Numbered from the stretch's first letter, positions 1 to 7,101 are shown. The stretch: DNA of 11,781 nt from an uncultured Treponema sp. (GCA_905373565.1 CAJPTT010000031.1:1-11781); one strand, 5' to 3'. Translations and numbers: made by a program. The notes: a model not told the origin generated them from the sequence alone.

Positions 1-1504
1 GCGTTACCCGAATACGGCCGGGATACTTCAGATCGTTTTCAATCTTTTTCGCAATATCCCTGCCCAAGGCCTTTACTTCTTGATCGGGTATCTTCTCATT
101 GTTTACCAATACCCGTAACTCGCGGCCTGCTTGGATTGCATACGCTTTTTCAACGCCTTGGAACCCTTCTGCAATTGCTTCAAGGTTTTCAAGCCGTCTG
201 ACATAGTTATCCATCGTTTCACGGCGGGCGCCCGGCCGTGCGGCGGAAATAGCATCGGCAATCTGTACCAGTACGGATTCCACACAGGACGGCTCAATAT
301 CATTATGGTGCGAACCGACCGCATTGACGATACGCGGATCGAGGCTCATCTTCCGAGCCATTTCCATACTGACTTCGGCGTGGTTCTTGTCGGAATCCGC
401 TTCGGCGCCTTTACCGATATCGTGCAGTAAACCGCCTCGTTTTGCGATTTCCACATTTGCGCCGATTTCTGCGGCAAGCGTGCCTGCTAAAATTGCCACC
501 TCTTTGGAATGCTGCAATACATTCTGCCCGTAGCTCGTTCTAAAATGTAGGCGACCGAGCGCACGCACCATTTCCTGTCCCATATCGTGAATACCGATGT
601 CAAAGAGCACTTTTTCCCCTTCTTCATACACGGTTTGAGAAATTTCGCGCGTAACCTTCTGTACGATTTCTTCAATCCGCGCAGGGTGAATCCGTCCATC
701 CAAAATAAGCCGTTCCAATGCGATACGAGCAATTTCTTTCCGCACCGGATCGAAACAGGAAATAACCACCGCCTCGGGCGTATCATCGATAATAATATCG
801 ACACCGGTCAAGGTTTCCAGCGCACGTATATTGCGCCCCTCACGCCCGATAATCCGCCCCTTCATTTCATCGCTCGGCAAGCTCACCGTAGAAACGGTTA
901 TATCGCTTGTGGTTTCCGTCGTCAGCCGCTGAATGGTCGTAACCAAGATATCACGCGCTTTTTTTTCAGCGGTAAGGTTCGCTTCTTCTTCTATTCTATT
1001 GATAAGAACCTGCGCATCTTTCTTTGCCTCATTCGTAAGACTCTGGATAATTAAATCCTTTGCCTGTGCCTGCGTCAAACCGGAAATCCGCTCCAGCTCC
1101 TCCTTATACCGTTCTTCCTCCCCATCCAAGACTTTTTCACGTTCGTCAAGTGCATCCTTCCGCTCAACGAGTTGCTTTTCATTTTTTTCTGCCAATTCCA
1201 GCCGTTTATCCAGCTGTTCTTCTTTTTGGGTTAAGCGGCGTTCCATCCGTTGAAGGTCGCTTCTCCGTTCGCGGTTCTCTCGTTCTTGTTGATTTCTTTC
1301 CCGAATAAGTTGTTCTTTTGCTTCAAGAAGAATATCCTTCTTTTGAGCTTCAGCCTCTTTTATAGCCTCCTGTAAAACCCGCTCTGCACGCTGTTCAGAA
1401 GCAGATAGTTGAAATCTGGCATACAGCCAGCGAATCGTCCATCCAAGAATTAAACCGATAATTACGAGAGCAATACACACGATCACCATTATGATTCCAG
1501 ACAT
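1..1504 (-). CDS. rny: RNase Y (endoribonuclease, membrane-anchored), 3' end cut by window edge
   Basis: Endoribonuclease that starts decay and processing of many mRNAs from the inner face of the membrane. My translation from the ATG at 1504-1502 gives 501 residues before the window ends. Residues about 2-25 are one hydrophobic anchor (SGIIMVIVCIALVIIGLILG), about 30-200 a charged, Glu/Arg/Lys/Gln-rich coiled coil, about 205-270 a KH RNA-binding domain with GRIIGREGRNIRALE, then an HD domain with GLLHDIGKG (metal-binding pair H361-D362). The visible end is KYPGRIRVT, close to the usual family C-terminus, so only about 10 residues are missing of roughly 511. The start is supported by AAGGAG (plus 1510-1515) 5 nt before ATG. 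It is transcribed away from the sugar operon. Nothing in the visible part looks broken. The family call is from recognised motifs and is very secure. Confidence 0.97.
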   Translation of the reverse strand, partial: MSGIIMVIVCIALVIIGLILGWTIRWLYARFQLSASEQRAERVLQEAIKEAEAQKKDILLEAKEQLIRERNQQERENRERRSDLQRMERRLTQKEEQLDKRLELAEKNEKQLVERKDALDEREKVLDGEEERYKEELERISGLTQAQAKDLIIQSLTNEAKKDAQVLINRIEEEANLTAEKKARDILVTTIQRLTTETTSDITVSTVSLPSDEMKGRIIGREGRNIRALETLTGVDIIIDDTPEAVVISCFDPVRKEIARIALERLILDGRIHPARIEEIVQKVTREISQTVYEEGEKVLFDIGIHDMGQEMVRALGRLHFRTSYGQNVLQHSKEVAILAGTLAAEIGANVEIAKRGGLLHDIGKGAEADSDKNHAEVSMEMARKMSLDPRIVNAVGSHHNDIEPSCVESVLVQIADAISAARPGARRETMDNYVRRLENLEAIAEGFQGVEKAYAIQAGRELRVLVNNEKIPDQEVKALGRDIAKKIENDLKYPGRIRVT

Positions 1505-1543
1505 GTTTGCTCCTTATAACAGTAGATAACTGTCATCTTAAAC

Positions 1544-1570
1544 TTTATACCGAATACCTCAAAATGTCAA
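1544..1570 (-). promoter_or_regulatory. Probable sigma-70-type promoter of rny
   Basis: Read on the minus strand, TTGACA (1570-1565) is a perfect -35 box and TATAAA (1549-1544) a five-of-six -10 box. The 15-nt spacer is shorter than the usual 16-18. Transcription would start near 1537, giving a leader of about 33 nt that holds a small ACAGT/ACTGT stem (1519-1533) just upstream of the Shine-Dalgarno. The boxes are seen directly; activity is inferred. Confidence 0.5.
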
Positions 1571-1581
1571 TAATTTTCTAT

Positions 1582-1737
1582 TATGTCAGGATAAACGCAT
1601 CAGGCCATTTTTTAGTAACCCCACAGAATAATGGGGCTGCTCAACCAGAGTTGAACCACTTCGCGGTTCAAATGGTCTCACAGCCCCATTATTCTGCGCT
1701 TTTTATCTACTCTGCCTGCTGCGTTTACCCTGACATG
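1582..1737. repeat. Long nested inverted repeat (about 155 bp) between divergent genes; possible MITE-like element or structured RNA/terminator
   Basis: Several nested arms share one centre. The outer arms (1583-1605 with 1714-1736) match except at two positions and contain tgtcagg..taaacgca. The middle arms are a perfect 16-bp inverted repeat, cagaataatggggctg (1624-1639) with its complement at 1681-1696. Inside are ACCA/TGGT (1644-1647, 1673-1676) and ttgaacc/ggttcaa (1651-1657, 1665-1671) around a 7-nt loop. The right middle arm is followed by a T tract (1700-1704), so on the plus strand it resembles an intrinsic terminator, yet no plus-strand gene lies upstream in the window. The element could instead be a small non-autonomous mobile element. 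The 128-codon reading frame across it (1507-1893) has no ribosome-binding site and no recognisable family, so I do not call it a gene. Confidence 0.7.
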
Positions 1738-1808
1738 GCCATTATATCAGAGCAGTTTATAGCACAAGTGAGGCATACCGAACTCTTTTCTTTTGGCGAT
1801 TTTCCTTG

Positions 1809-1814
1809 TATAAT
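1809..1814 (+). promoter_or_regulatory. Consensus -10 box, likely promoter of the ABC/fucosidase operon
   Basis: A perfect TATAAT lies in cttgTATAATcagtgtag, in the non-coding region 5' of the operon. No good -35 is present at 16-18 nt (TTTTCT at 1786-1791 is poor; TTGGCG at 1793-1798 is too close), which would suit an activator-dependent promoter. The predicted start is near 1821, leaving a leader of about 120 nt that includes the hairpin at 1854-1886. Apart from this box and the hairpin, I see nothing in 1738-1889. Confidence 0.45.
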
Positions 1815-1853
1815 CAGTGTAGTGAACGGCGGCGTACTCGCAAAAAGCTTAAA

Positions 1854-1886
1854 GGAACCTCTAAAACTGAGGTTTTTAGAGGTTCC
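1854..1886 (+). promoter_or_regulatory. Leader hairpin (terminator/attenuator-like) before the ABC operon
   Basis: ggaacctctaaaac (1854-1867) pairs with gtttttagaggttcc (1872-1886) around TGAG, with one extra base in the right arm. There is no T tract after it, so it is not a classical terminator. Its right arm contains the GAGG (1879-1882) that would be the Shine-Dalgarno of the ATG at 1890, so folding would hide that site. It belongs to a group of related hairpins seen at other gene borders here (near 3820, 8611 and 11719). Confidence 0.5.
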
Positions 1887-1889
1887 CGT

Positions 1890-1946
1890 ATGAAAATAAT
1901 GTTGGTCGATGACGATATGGGTGCGATGGGAGATATGAACGAGTGA
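1890..1946 (+). pseudogene. Response-regulator N-terminal remnant or coupled leader peptide (18 aa)
   Basis: The frame encodes MKIMLVDDDMGAMGDMNE and stops at TGA 1944-1946. The first nine residues match the beta-1 strand and acidic pocket that open CheY-like receiver domains (typically MxKVLLVDDE). After them the expected alpha-1 sequence is absent. Sugar ABC operons of the LplB/YtcP type are often preceded by a YesM/YesN two-component system, so I infer that a response-regulator gene was mostly deleted, leaving its start. The stop overlaps the GTG of the permease gene by 4 nt (GTGA), the classic arrangement for translational coupling. GAGG at 1879-1882 is 7 nt from the ATG, inside the hairpin arm. 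It might now act as a leader peptide, or be meaningless. The match is only nine residues, so the origin is plausible, not proven. Confidence 0.45.
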
Positions 1947-2857
1947 AAAAATTTTTAGGAGATTTTCAGAAAAACGGCGCGCTCACATTGATGGCGGCTC
2001 CGGCGCTCGTTTTGATGATTTTATTCCGGTATTTGCCGATCGGCGGAATTATATTGGCATTTAAGCGGTTTACTATTCCCAAAGGGATTTTCGGCAGCAG
2101 CTGGATCGGTTTTGAAAATTTTAAATTCTTATTTTTAACTAAAGATGCTTTTATTATTACCCGTAACACGCTGTGTTACAACGCCGTTTTTATCGTATTG
2201 AATTTGATTTGTGCGGTTGCAATGGCAATCGGCTTAAACGAACTGCCGAAAAAACGGACAGCAAAGGTATATCAAACGATTTTTATGGCGCCGTATTTCT
2301 TATCGTGGGTTGCAATCTCTTTTATTGCATTTGCTTTTTTAAATAAAGACGGCGGTTTGCTCAATATGCTAATTCGGAAAACAAGCGGTACGGAAATCAG
2401 CTGGTATTCGCAAACAACCTATTGGCCGCTTATTATTGTTATCGCACAGCTGTGGAAAAACCTCGGATACGCTACAGTGATGTACCTCAGTTCACTGGTA
2501 AATATTCCGCAGGAGCTGTACGAAGCAGCGCTGGTAGATGGGGCGACAAAATGGCAGCAAATCCGCACCATCACCCTTCCGGCGCTGCGTCCGATGATGA
2601 TTATCTTGACGATTATCGCAATCGGCCGGATTTTTTATTCGGATTTCGGCCTTTTTTATCAGTTGCCGCGTAATTCGGGGCCGCTTTTTGATGTTACCAA
2701 TGTGATCGACACGTATGTGTACCGGACTCTCAAAGATTTAAACGATATCGGAATGGCGGCGGCGGCAAATTTATACCAATCGCTGTTGGGCTTTTTAATG
2801 ATCATCGGTTCAAATGCGCTTATTAAGAAAATCGATGCGGACAGCGCACTGTTTTAA
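1943..2857 (+). CDS. ABC sugar transporter permease, LplB-like (CUT1 family)
   Basis: A 304-residue integral membrane subunit of a carbohydrate importer. A first membrane helix (about 15-40, ending in the typical RYLPIGGIILAFKRF) is followed by several more hydrophobic segments (about 77-97, 112-134, 160-180, 217-235, 280-297). The cytoplasmic EAA loop that docks the ATPase is intact: EAALVDGATKWQQIRTITLP from about residue 194. Length and motifs fit the LplB/YtcP-partner permeases (COG4209) used for oligosaccharides and lipoprotein-dependent sugar uptake. The GTG start at 1943 is chosen because it overlaps the upstream mini-ORF stop and has GGGAG (1928-1932) 10 nt before it. The next gene, encoding the partner permease, begins 19 nt downstream. 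The exact sugar cannot be read from the sequence; the fucosidase gene downstream suggests a fucosylated one. Confidence 0.93.
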   Translation: MKKFLGDFQKNGALTLMAAPALVLMILFRYLPIGGIILAFKRFTIPKGIFGSSWIGFENFKFLFLTKDAFIITRNTLCYNAVFIVLNLICAVAMAIGLNELPKKRTAKVYQTIFMAPYFLSWVAISFIAFAFLNKDGGLLNMLIRKTSGTEISWYSQTTYWPLIIVIAQLWKNLGYATVMYLSSLVNIPQELYEAALVDGATKWQQIRTITLPALRPMMIILTIIAIGRIFYSDFGLFYQLPRNSGPLFDVTNVIDTYVYRTLKDLNDIGMAAAANLYQSLLGFLMIIGSNALIKKIDADSALF

Positions 2858-2876
2858 TCGAAAAGGAAACTGAATT

Positions 2877-3785
2877 ATGAGGCGGATAAAACCATACAGT
2901 ATAAATACGATTTCATACACCACAGAATTGATTTTAAACATTGTTTTTCTTGCGATGGCGCTTTGCTGTATTTTACCGATAGTCTTAGTGGTCATCGTTT
3001 CGTTCAGCAGTCAGCAAAGTATTTTTTTGCGCGGCTATACTTTTTTCCCTGCAGAATTCAGCATGGAAGCATACCGGTATTTTTTTAAACTCGGCGATCA
3101 AATTGTCCGCTCTTACGGCACTACGATTTTTGTCAGCTTATTCGGAACCCTTTTCAGCCTTGCCGTTATGTCGCCGTTCGCTTATGTGCTTTCGCGCCCC
3201 GATTATGCGTACCGTAAATTCTTTACGATGGCGTTGCTCATTATTATGATGTTTAACGGCGGTATTGTGCCCAGCTATATTATCAACACACGGTATTTGC
3301 ATTTAGGCAATTCCATCGGTGCACTGATTTTTCCTATGGCGCTCAATCCGTTCTATATCATTATCTTACGCACATTCTTTAAAACCATTCCCTTTGAAAT
3401 TATAGAAGCGGCGCGCATAGACGGTACGTCGGAACCGTTAATCTTTACAAAGATTATCCTGCCGCTTTCAAAACCCGCGCTGGCGACAATCGGTATGTTT
3501 ACCGTTATTGATTATTGGAACGAATGGTTTTTGGGAATGCTCTATATTACGGATATAAAAAAATATCCTGTGCAAACGCTGCTGCAAAGTATGCAGAACA
3601 GTTTACGCGCGTTAAGCGAAGCCTCGCTCAATGCGCTTGAGTATCAGGATTTGCTGAAATCGGCTCCGGCGGATAACGGACGGATGGCGCTGACGGTGCT
3701 GGTGATTACACCGATTTTGCTTGCGTATCCTTTTTTTCAGCGTTATTTTGTAAAAGGATTGATGGTTGGAAGTGTTAAAGGTTAA
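2877..3785 (+). CDS. ABC sugar transporter permease, YtcP/LplC-like (CUT1 family)
   Basis: Second membrane subunit of the same importer, 302 residues. It has an N-terminal helix (about 18-43), the periplasmic stretch with YTFFPAEFSMEAYRYFF that is typical of COG0395 permeases, further helices (about 82-104, 115-133, 145-163, 205-220, 270-288) and an intact EAA loop, EAARIDGTSEPLIFTKIILP, from residue 177. The C-terminus QRYFVKGLMVGSVKG is the characteristic ending of this permease group. The ATG at 2877 is preceded by AAAGGAAA. It would pair with the LplB-like permease encoded 19 nt upstream to form the channel. No ATPase gene adjoins, so a shared MsmX-type ATPase encoded elsewhere is inferred. 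Confidence 0.94.
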   Translation: MRRIKPYSINTISYTTELILNIVFLAMALCCILPIVLVVIVSFSSQQSIFLRGYTFFPAEFSMEAYRYFFKLGDQIVRSYGTTIFVSLFGTLFSLAVMSPFAYVLSRPDYAYRKFFTMALLIIMMFNGGIVPSYIINTRYLHLGNSIGALIFPMALNPFYIIILRTFFKTIPFEIIEAARIDGTSEPLIFTKIILPLSKPALATIGMFTVIDYWNEWFLGMLYITDIKKYPVQTLLQSMQNSLRALSEASLNALEYQDLLKSAPADNGRMALTVLVITPILLAYPFFQRYFVKGLMVGSVKG

Positions 3786-3790
3786 ACACG

Positions 3791-3855
3791 CGGGGCGAAT
3801 GCCCCCGTTATGGAGAGCCTCTAAAAATGACTCACGTTTTTAGAAGATGCCCTCC
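3791..3855 (+). promoter_or_regulatory. Two intercistronic hairpins between permease and binding-protein genes
   Basis: The first is GGGGC-GAAT-GCCCC (3792-3805), short and GC-rich. The second is tctaaaaa (3820-3827) with tttttaga (3837-3844), around a 9-nt loop, with an outer GGAG/CTCC pair (3812-3815, 3852-3855). Neither has a T tract beyond it, so full termination is unlikely. Such stems between a permease gene and a binding-protein gene can stabilise or separate the abundantly needed binding-protein message; that role is inferred. Confidence 0.45.
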
Positions 3856-3886
3856 GGAATTTTCTCACTGAATGAAGGAGGTTCGC

Positions 3887-5419
3887 ATGAGAAAGTTTTT
3901 AAAGGTATGCATGATAAGTGTATGTATTCTCTGTTGCGCAGCTATGCAAGTATGGGCAGGCGGCGGACAAGAAAAAGCGGGCGCAAAGAGCTCGAAAGAT
4001 GTCGTAACCCTTAAATGGTACATGTCGCTCAATCCGATCGCTCCCGACACGGCGAAAGTGATTGAAAAACTGAACGAGTATACTCGTGAGAAAATCGGCG
4101 TACAAATCGATTATCAGGTTATTTCAAACCCCGATTACGCGCAAAAAATGCCGACGATTATCAATTCGGGACAGGAATTTGACATGTGCTTTACCGCAAG
4201 CTGGACAACCAATTACTTACAATTCGTTGACCGCGGCGCATTTATGGACATTACCGACTTATTGCCCAAGTATGCGAAGGAAACGTACAACTTTATCCCG
4301 AAAGCACTGTGGAATTCCGTATCCGTTAAAAAACGGATTTACGGTGTTCCGGTATACAAAGAATTAGGCTGGCAGGGCGGTTTCTTGATTAACGCCGATA
4401 TGGCAAAAAAATACGGTATCGACTTATCGAAAATAAAGACACTTGCCGATTATGAAGCCGTTTTAAAAACGGTAAAAGAAAAGAGTACAGCTGAAGGCAA
4501 AAAAGTTATCGGCCTTGTCGGAATGGATCAAGGTTTTGTGTCGGCGTATCCGTATGAAAGCGTTTCTTTTTCTTCGGATATGCCGGGCGCGTATGCCGTT
4601 CCTCAGTTTGCCGCTTACAAAGATACCGGTTCAAAGGTATTCAATCAATATGCCAGCAAAGAGTATAAGGCATATTGCGAAATGGTGCACCGCTGGTATC
4701 AAGCAGGATACCTCGCCCCTGATCCGGTACAATACGATACCGATATTGCTCAAAAAGATAACGATTTTCAAACGGGAAAAGTATTTTCTTTCTTTATCTC
4801 CTACGCGCCCGGCTATAAAGAATCCCTTTCTAAATCAGTCGGCTTCACGGTTGAATTTATTCCGTTGATGGCTCCTTTATTTGAAACGCAAAATGCAATG
4901 GGCGGTATACTCGCACTTTCGTACAATTCAAAGCATCCTGATAAAGTGTTGGAATTTATCAATCTTTTGAATACCGATCGCTATGTGGGTACGCTTATTC
5001 GACACGGTATTGAAGGAATGCACCACAGCGCCGTCGGTAAAGACAACGTTGATAAAACGATGGGCGGTAAACTTGCCGCCGATAAAAACGGTTACGATTA
5101 CACGTTCGGTTGGCAGTTCGGAAGCCCCTTTAATCAAAAGTGGGATATTTCCTATCCGTCGAATATCAGAGCGCTTTTTGATGCATACAATAAAAGCTCC
5201 GTTGCTGCTCCCCACGTCGGCTTTTCGTTCAATCCGGAAAAAGTATCGGGTGAGCTTGCCGGATTAAAAAACGTCGTCGAAAAATACCGCAAAGCATTGG
5301 AATCGGGTATGTCCGATCCTAAAACGGAACTTCCCAAATTCTTAAAAGAATTGGAAGCGAACGGCTTGCAAAAAGTCTTGGCGGAATCGCAAAAACAAAT
5401 CAATGAATTTGTAAAATAA
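3887..5419 (+). CDS. Extracellular solute-binding protein of the sugar ABC importer (family 1, LplA/YtcQ-like)
   Basis: Captures the sugar outside the inner membrane and hands it to the two permeases encoded upstream; 510 residues, the large size usual for LplA/YtcQ-type proteins. I start at ATG 3887, not the in-frame ATG at 3872, because AAGGAGG (3875-3881) lies 5 nt before it and would otherwise be inside the gene. The N-terminus is a clear signal peptide (MRK, then a hydrophobic run to about residue 24). VWA before GGGQEKAG is a good signal-peptidase-I site; the run also contains LCC (15-17), an atypical lipobox, so lipidation is uncertain. The mature part begins with VTLKWYMSLNP, a typical first strand of this fold, and ends in a Lys-rich helix (ELPKFLKELEANGLQKVLAESQ). 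Ligand identity is unknown; location before a fucosidase gene suggests a fucosylated glycan fragment. Confidence 0.92.
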   Translation: MRKFLKVCMISVCILCCAAMQVWAGGGQEKAGAKSSKDVVTLKWYMSLNPIAPDTAKVIEKLNEYTREKIGVQIDYQVISNPDYAQKMPTIINSGQEFDMCFTASWTTNYLQFVDRGAFMDITDLLPKYAKETYNFIPKALWNSVSVKKRIYGVPVYKELGWQGGFLINADMAKKYGIDLSKIKTLADYEAVLKTVKEKSTAEGKKVIGLVGMDQGFVSAYPYESVSFSSDMPGAYAVPQFAAYKDTGSKVFNQYASKEYKAYCEMVHRWYQAGYLAPDPVQYDTDIAQKDNDFQTGKVFSFFISYAPGYKESLSKSVGFTVEFIPLMAPLFETQNAMGGILALSYNSKHPDKVLEFINLLNTDRYVGTLIRHGIEGMHHSAVGKDNVDKTMGGKLAADKNGYDYTFGWQFGSPFNQKWDISYPSNIRALFDAYNKSSVAAPHVGFSFNPEKVSGELAGLKNVVEKYRKALESGMSDPKTELPKFLKELEANGLQKVLAESQKQINEFVK

Positions 5420-5445
5420 CGAAAGCGTTACACTTTCCACATACA

Positions 5446-5496
5446 AATTACGGGGGTGATGCACAAGCGGCAAACGTTTGCAGCGCCCCCGTAATT
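5446..5496. promoter_or_regulatory. Nested palindrome before the fucosidase gene, with LacI/PurR-style operator core
   Basis: The outer arms aattacggggg..(5446-5458) and ..cccccgtaatt (5484-5496) form 13 pairs including one G-T. Inside is the perfect 12-bp palindrome gcaaacgtttgc (5470-5481), which has the central CG and the same core as the E. coli PurR box (ACGCAAACGTTTGCGT) and resembles many LacI-family sugar-regulator operators. The arms are not followed by a T tract. The stem lies in the 95-nt gap between the binding-protein gene and the fucosidase gene. It could be an operator, an intercistronic RNA stem, or both; no LacI-type regulator gene is in the window. Confidence 0.5.
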
Positions 5497-5514
5497 ATCC
5501 GGCAAAGAGACAAC

Positions 5515-6882
5515 ATGGCACAAGAAATACACGACGGCGTCCACTCATATTCCGAAGCGGAACGCTATGTAGCGCCGACAAGCGAAGCGGTGCGTAAACA
5601 TATTGAATGGTTTACCGGTTTAAAATTCGGTCTTATGATGCATTGGGCACCCGGCTGCCAGCTTGCAACGTATGAATCATGGCCGCTGTGCGACGAAGAA
5701 GAAGACTGGGCACGCAAAGATATTGATTGGACATGCGATATGCAGGAGTTTAAAAATCAGTATTGGAGCGCAAATAAAACGTTTAATCCGGTAAAATTCC
5801 GCCCTGATTTTTGGGCAGACTTTGCACGGCAAAGCGGCTTTAAGTACGTATTGTTTACCACAAAACATCACGACGGATTTTGTATGTTCGATACGGCAAC
5901 AACGGATTACAAAATAACCGCTCCCGATTGTCCTTTTCATACGCACCGCTATGCACATATCGTAAAAGAAGTTTTTAATGCCTTCCGCAACGAAGGCTTG
6001 GCCATTTCAGCTTATTTTTCAAAACCCGATTGGCACAGTCCCTATTATTGGGCGCCCGAAATGGGGCCGGCGCACACGCGCAATGTGAATTACCACATCC
6101 CCGATCACCCCGAATTGTGGGAAAAGTTTGTTGCGTTTACACACCGGCAAATTGAAGAACTATGCACCCAATACGGAAAAATCGATGTACTTTGGCTTGA
6201 CGGCGGACAAGTATCTCCCCATATCAATCATCAAGATATACGGCTCGGCGAAATCGTAGAAAAAATCCGTAAAACGGCACAGCCGCATTTAATCGTGTGC
6301 GACCGCACAGTCGGCGGCGAATACGAAAACATCATTACCCCCGAACAAGCAGTACCGCCGGATTTTATTCCCTGTCCGTGGGAAAGCTGTATTACCGCAG
6401 GCGATTATTTTTCGTTTCATTACGAAGATAATTTTAAATCGCCTCATAAAATTATCGCTTTATTGATAGAAATCGTGTCAAAAGGCGGAAACCTTGCACT
6501 GAATATTCCGCCTCAACCCGACGGCTGCCTGCCCGCGAAGGCAATGCGCAATCTTTTTAAAGTCGGACAGTGGCTTAAAACCAACCGCGAAGGAATTTAC
6601 AATACAAAAGGCTATGCGCTCAAGCAAAAAGACGGCATCTATCTTACCCAAACCGAAAAAAATCTTTATGCTTTTTATCTTTACGACGAAAACACCCCAA
6701 GCGTGCCGCGTAAACTGATTCTTACTTTGCAAAGCGGGCAAAAAATCGCTTCGGCAGCATGCTTACGTACCGGAAGTATAATTCCTTTTGAACAAAAAGA
6801 GCAAACAGTGTGGCTTGACCTCACCGGTATTCCGATACTGACGGCACTCTATGCCGAATGTTTTAAACTGATACTGCAATAA
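5515..6882 (+). CDS. Alpha-L-fucosidase, GH29 family, cytoplasmic
   Basis: Hydrolyses terminal alpha-linked L-fucose from glycans by a retaining mechanism. The 455-residue protein shows the family's ordered motifs: FGLMMHWAPG (about 38-47), YVLFTTKHHDGFCMFDT (111-127, His118-His119-Asp120 in the fucose pocket), KIDVLWLDGG (222-231) with D229 as the expected nucleophile, a WESC region (about 289-292), and VSKGGNLALNIPPQPDG followed by GQWLKTNREGIYNT. A short beta-type C-terminal domain follows; there is no carbohydrate-binding module. There is no signal peptide, so the enzyme should act in the cytoplasm on sugar brought in by the ABC importer encoded immediately upstream. The ATG at 5515 has only a weak AAGAGA before it. 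The acid/base residue, which varies within GH29, cannot be assigned by eye. No fucose isomerase, kinase or aldolase gene follows. Confidence 0.93.
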   Translation: MAQEIHDGVHSYSEAERYVAPTSEAVRKHIEWFTGLKFGLMMHWAPGCQLATYESWPLCDEEEDWARKDIDWTCDMQEFKNQYWSANKTFNPVKFRPDFWADFARQSGFKYVLFTTKHHDGFCMFDTATTDYKITAPDCPFHTHRYAHIVKEVFNAFRNEGLAISAYFSKPDWHSPYYWAPEMGPAHTRNVNYHIPDHPELWEKFVAFTHRQIEELCTQYGKIDVLWLDGGQVSPHINHQDIRLGEIVEKIRKTAQPHLIVCDRTVGGEYENIITPEQAVPPDFIPCPWESCITAGDYFSFHYEDNFKSPHKIIALLIEIVSKGGNLALNIPPQPDGCLPAKAMRNLFKVGQWLKTNREGIYNTKGYALKQKDGIYLTQTEKNLYAFYLYDENTPSVPRKLILTLQSGQKIASAACLRTGSIIPFEQKEQTVWLDLTGIPILTALYAECFKLILQ

Positions 6883-6924
6883 TCGATTTATCCGTAAAAG
6901 CTCCTTCCGCTCCGCACTAACGAA

Positions 6925-6958
6925 GGCAACCGCTCAAAATATTTCCGATGCGGTTGTC
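6925..6958 (+). terminator. Probable intrinsic terminator of the ABC/fucosidase operon
   Basis: ggcaaccgc (6925-6933) pairs with gcggttgtc (6950-6958), nine pairs with one G-T, around a 16-nt loop, followed by ctgattttg. It lies 42 nt after the fucosidase stop. The T tract is short and interrupted, so efficiency is uncertain. Confidence 0.5.
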
Positions 6959-7014
6959 CTGATTTTGTCATGCACTCATTAGGTAATCGATACGTTAATA
7001 GGCTGAAGAGGTAC

Positions 7015-7044
7015 CCTGTTCAGAAACGGAAGTCGCCGAACAGG
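7015..7044. other. Hairpin in the 282-bp gap before the symporter gene
   Basis: cctgttc (7015-7021) pairs perfectly with gaacagg (7038-7044), 16-nt loop, then TTT. It could be a second weak terminator or an operator-like inverted repeat upstream of the symporter promoter. The rest of 6883-7164 holds no convincing reading frame. Confidence 0.35.
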
Positions 7045-7101
7045 TTTAATATGCAAAACCTCGAATATCAATGTAGCGGATTATAAAAAACTGTAGTAGT
7101 A

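Noticed and set aside
215..230. gtttcac string as a parS half-site
   Set aside because: Only one half matches the tgtttcacgtgaaaca consensus, and it lies in the rny coding sequence far from parAB.
1507..1893. 128-codon plus-strand reading frame in the divergent intergenic region
   Set aside because: It runs through the long palindrome and the leader hairpin, overlaps the rny leader, has no Shine-Dalgarno and resembles no family I know. Its frame is best explained by chance.
3872..3886. ATG 3872 as start of the binding protein
   Set aside because: This start would place the strong AAGGAGG inside the gene and has no ribosome-binding site of its own.
5417..5438. cre-like sequence (gaaagcgttaca) after the binding-protein stop
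   Set aside because: At least two mismatches to the CcpA consensus and not palindromic; spirochaetes are not known to me to use CcpA in this way.
7051..7086. 11-codon frame before the symporter gene
   Set aside because: No ribosome-binding site, no coupling to the next gene and no recognisable sequence.
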